Source: an uncultured Bacteroidales bacterium (lineage in GTDB: Bacteria; Bacteroidota; Bacteroidia; Bacteroidales; FEN-979). Taken from it: a stretch of DNA of 8,290 bases. The notes below the pieces were generated by a model. It saw only the letters and a program-made list of their open reading frames with translations. It did no database searches and had not been told where the DNA came from. The stretch covers positions 1 to 8,290 of the forward strand of contig CAIYQH010000360.1 in assembly GCA_903928285.1 (NCBI GenBank), written 5' to 3'. The number at the start of each line of letters is the position of its first letter. Positions within the stretch are counted from its first letter, which is position 1. Made by a program: the position numbers and the translations under genes. Below are positions 7,022-8,290 of this stretch, in pieces.

Positions 7022-7249
7022 CTATTCATTTACAAGCAAGTCAACCACCTTTACAATGGATCCGGGAACCCACGGAACAGAACCTGTCAGTACCTGACGG
7101 CACGATTCAATCATCAGTAGCCAGCTTTTAATAAAAGCCGCTTGCGTGTGAAATAAGGTATTTTCAGCGTATTCCCGGTTGATGTCCTGAAACGGCGATC
7201 CGGTAATGGTGTGTTTGAATGGATTGTTTTCCCTGAAATCAGGTCTCAG
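7022..7249 (-). CDS. possible 75-residue protein without an ATG start, or a decayed gene
   Basis: The minus frame is open from 7267 down to a TAG at 7024-7022 and reads like real protein: NNPFKHTITGSPFQDINREY, later TQAAFIKSWLLMIESCRQVL and PWVPGSIVKVVDLLVNE. The middle looks helical. No ATG, GTG or TTG occurs in frame before the Met at 7114, which would leave only 30 residues. The most suggestive start is CTG at 7249-7247, which overlaps the TGA stop of the upstream E-set gene as CTGA, the geometry of translational coupling. Alternatives are an ATT at 7207, a -1 frameshift product fused to the upstream gene, or a gene that lost its start. I do not recognise the family. It ends 23 bp from the convergent START-domain gene. 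Confidence 0.42.
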   Translation of the reverse strand: MRPDFRENNPFKHTITGSPFQDINREYAENTLFHTQAAFIKSWLLMIESCRQVLTGSVPWVPGSIVKVVDLLVNE

Positions 7250-7551
7250 AGAGCAAGAACAGAATTCTCAGAACCTAACCCGCTGGGAACAAATTGATCA
7301 GCTTCCGGTTCGTTTTCCCAATTCGTCCCGTCAATCAGGTAACGGAACTGATATTCTTTTCCGGATTCAAGTTCGAGGGATACGGACCAGACACCTGTTT
7401 TTGCCTTTTTTAAAGGGGTTTCGCCCATCTGCCAGTTGTTGAAGTCGCCCATAAGCAGGATCGACGATGCTGATTTATATTGATCTCCGGAGAGGGAGAA
7501 TTTAACTTTGTAAACAGCTTTGGCTTTTAATACTTTCTTTTCAATACTCAT
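7246..7551 (-). CDS. stand-alone glycogen-binding-type E-set (isoamylase early-set / AMPK1_CBM-like) protein
   Basis: The protein has 101 residues, essentially one beta-sandwich of the early-set/CBM48 class that binds alpha-glucan. After a basic N-terminus (MSIEKKVLKAKAVYKVKFSL), the hallmark MGDFNNW (34-40) appears, then a core strand GVWSVSLELESGKEYQFRY (53-71) and DGTNWENEPEAD (74-85), with the usual ending SENSVLAL. The conserved Trp residues (40, 55, 78) are the expected sugar-stacking positions. There is no signal peptide and no enzyme domain, so it is probably cytoplasmic and may dock on glycogen or a partner protein. The length is normal for the stand-alone form, so it is not a truncated branching enzyme. 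It has an AT-rich leader, and its stop overlaps a possible CTG start of the next frame. Confidence 0.85.
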   Translation of the reverse strand: MSIEKKVLKAKAVYKVKFSLSGDQYKSASSILLMGDFNNWQMGETPLKKAKTGVWSVSLELESGKEYQFRYLIDGTNWENEPEADQFVPSGLGSENSVLAL

Positions 7552-7583
7552 TTTTGATATGTTTATTTATTTTAAATTTAGTG

Positions 7584-7614
7584 CAAAATTACAAATTCCG
7601 TTAAATACAAAAAG
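7584..7614 (-). promoter_or_regulatory. candidate promoter for the E-set gene
   Basis: On the minus strand TAATTTTG (7591-7584) is an exact TANNTTTG element. A CTTTTTG (7614-7608) lies upstream, 16 bases from TTTG to the -7 box, slightly shorter than usual. The leader to the ATG at 7551 would be about 25-30 bases and very A-rich, as expected for this phylum. Confidence 0.55.
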
Positions 7615-7687
7615 CCCTATTTTGTGAAATATTTGTTAAATCAGATTGAATATGCGTGTAAATAGCAGAAAAACAGACAGATCCAAT

Positions 7688-7730
7688 TAGGGTATTCGCC
7701 TGGATCCAAGCACAATGGAATCTTACCCTA
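7688..7730 (+). promoter_or_regulatory. weak inverted repeat enclosing a start codon
   Basis: TAGGGTA (7688-7694) and its reverse complement TACCCTA (7724-7730) flank 29 bases that contain the ATG at 7715. A messenger hairpin could hide the start. Seven base pairs with a long loop may be chance. The rest of 7552-7714 is AT-rich with no convincing plus-strand promoter. Confidence 0.2.
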
Positions 7731-7903
7731 TAGGATACGCTCCAAATGATAACAAACACGTCGTTTTTTTATGGAAATTTGGCGACCGGAGGATCACTGA
7801 TATAAATTTTTATGCCCTATCATTTGAGTTAAAAGATCGGGGAATAAGATATCATTTTTCAGGAAAATATCTTCTACAAATCAGGAAAGAAAATATCATA
7901 TGA
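7715..7903 (+). CDS. 62-residue protein of unknown function, coupled to the next gene
   Basis: This is a small basic protein with no signal peptide or membrane segment. VVFLWKFGDRR (16-26), YALSFELKDRGIRYHF (33-48) and KYLLQIRKENI suggest strand-helix-strand structure. I do not recognise the family. The ATG at 7715 is the first in frame after a TAG at 7688. Its stop codon TGA (7901-7903) overlaps the next ATG (7900-7902) as ATGA, strong support that both frames are real and translated together. The region is much more AT-rich than the genes to the left: my count for 7801-7860 is 16 of 60 G+C, against 29 of 60 at 3841-3900 in the TonB gene. That is compatible with separate ancestry. No Shine-Dalgarno motif is present. 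Confidence 0.6.
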   Translation: MESYPIGYAPNDNKHVVFLWKFGDRRITDINFYALSFELKDRGIRYHFSGKYLLQIRKENII

Positions 7904-8290
7904 AAAAGGGAAGAAAAAACCAGGGAAAAAGGGTGAGAGTTAACTCAAAAAAGAAAGATAACCTGAAATTCGTAATCCGGCATAAATTTTACTTTGAAGC
8001 CCTATGGATACTATCATACCAGCTGGAAGGAAAACTTAAAAAAATGCTTGAAAATATTGAAAAAACATCTCCGGGATCAGGGTTTTCACTGGAACAATGT
8101 ATCAAAAGATTAAAGCACCTGTATTTAACGGAAAAAGAACCTCTTTTTTCAAAGTATTTTGAGGTTAGACTGATAGATGAAATCAGGAGCTGGAAAAACC
8201 AACGGAATAATATTCTGAAGGATATGCTGGATGTCCATGTATCCCTGGCAAGGCGGGAACGTCATGTACTGGTTGGCGTCAGGTTATTGC
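7900..8290 (+). CDS. HEPN-like helical protein, truncated by the window end
   Basis: At least 130 residues are present, continuing past the window. The N-terminus is very basic (MKKGRKNQGKRVRVNSKKKD), as in nucleic-acid or ribosome-binding tails. A long helix follows (FYFEALWILSYQLEGKLKKM, 30-49), then SLEQCIKRLKHLYL (63-76) and LIDEIRSWKNQRNNILKDML (91-110). This helix order and the RN at 102-103 resemble HEPN-domain proteins, many of which are RNases with an R-x4-6-H motif. Here K107 stands where His would be expected, and the next His is at 113, so the site is degenerate or the similarity is only structural. It is translationally coupled to the 62-residue gene by ATGA. It is AT-rich, suggesting an accessory origin. 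The HEPN assignment is inference from pattern, not a confirmed match. Confidence 0.65.
   Translation, partial: MKKGRKNQGKRVRVNSKKKDNLKFVIRHKFYFEALWILSYQLEGKLKKMLENIEKTSPGSGFSLEQCIKRLKHLYLTEKEPLFSKYFEVRLIDEIRSWKNQRNNILKDMLDVHVSLARRERHVLVGVRLL

Noticed and set aside
7680..7710. Short direct repeat GATCCAA (two copies)
   Set aside because: Seven bases and two copies are expected by chance, with no associated feature.

Overview
The window looks like a piece of a Bacteroidota chromosome. The evidence is a TonB-dependent receptor of the CarboxypepD_reg-like/plug/barrel type, promoters resembling the TTTG/TANNTTTG class used by the phylum's primary sigma factor, starts without Shine-Dalgarno motifs, and a free-standing glycogen-binding-type E-set domain protein of a form familiar from this phylum. 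No RNA gene, CRISPR array, transposase or phage gene is visible. The genus cannot be told.

Layout. Positions 1-600: a strong GC-rich hairpin, a 75-residue two-helix membrane protein (minus), an 83-bp imperfect palindrome built from CACAAWG-type units, and a terminator-like hairpin. Positions 593-3061 (minus): a large exported protein with an N-terminal YncE-like beta-propeller and a C-terminal phosphoesterase/phospholipase C-type domain. Positions 3185-5599 (plus): a TonB-dependent outer-membrane receptor, divergent from the phosphoesterase across 123 bp. Positions 5565-6266 (minus): a six-helix inner-membrane protein whose 3' end overlaps the receptor by 35 bp. Positions 6378-6998 (plus): an exported START-domain lipid-binding-type protein with a recognisable promoter and an 11-bp tandem duplication across its stop codon. 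Positions 7022-7551 (minus): a small carbohydrate-binding E-set protein followed by an open frame that has no ATG but reads like protein and begins with a CTG overlapping the upstream stop codon. Positions 7715-8290 (plus): an AT-rich pair of unknown genes joined by an ATGA overlap. The second runs off the window and has HEPN-like features.

How they may work together (inference). The phosphoesterase and the receptor share a control region and could act in one periplasmic/outer-membrane task, such as phosphate or phospholipid-derived substrate handling. The START protein could bind a lipid in the same envelope, but nothing places it in that pathway. The E-set protein suggests contact with glycogen or another alpha-glucan. 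The AT-rich pair at the right end differs in composition and is the best candidate for an accessory, recently acquired module, possibly RNA-targeting if the HEPN resemblance is real. Most of the window is ordinary. The points most worth a second look are the non-ATG coupled frame at 7022-7249, the AT-rich pair at 7715-8290, and the palindromic repeat at 379-461.
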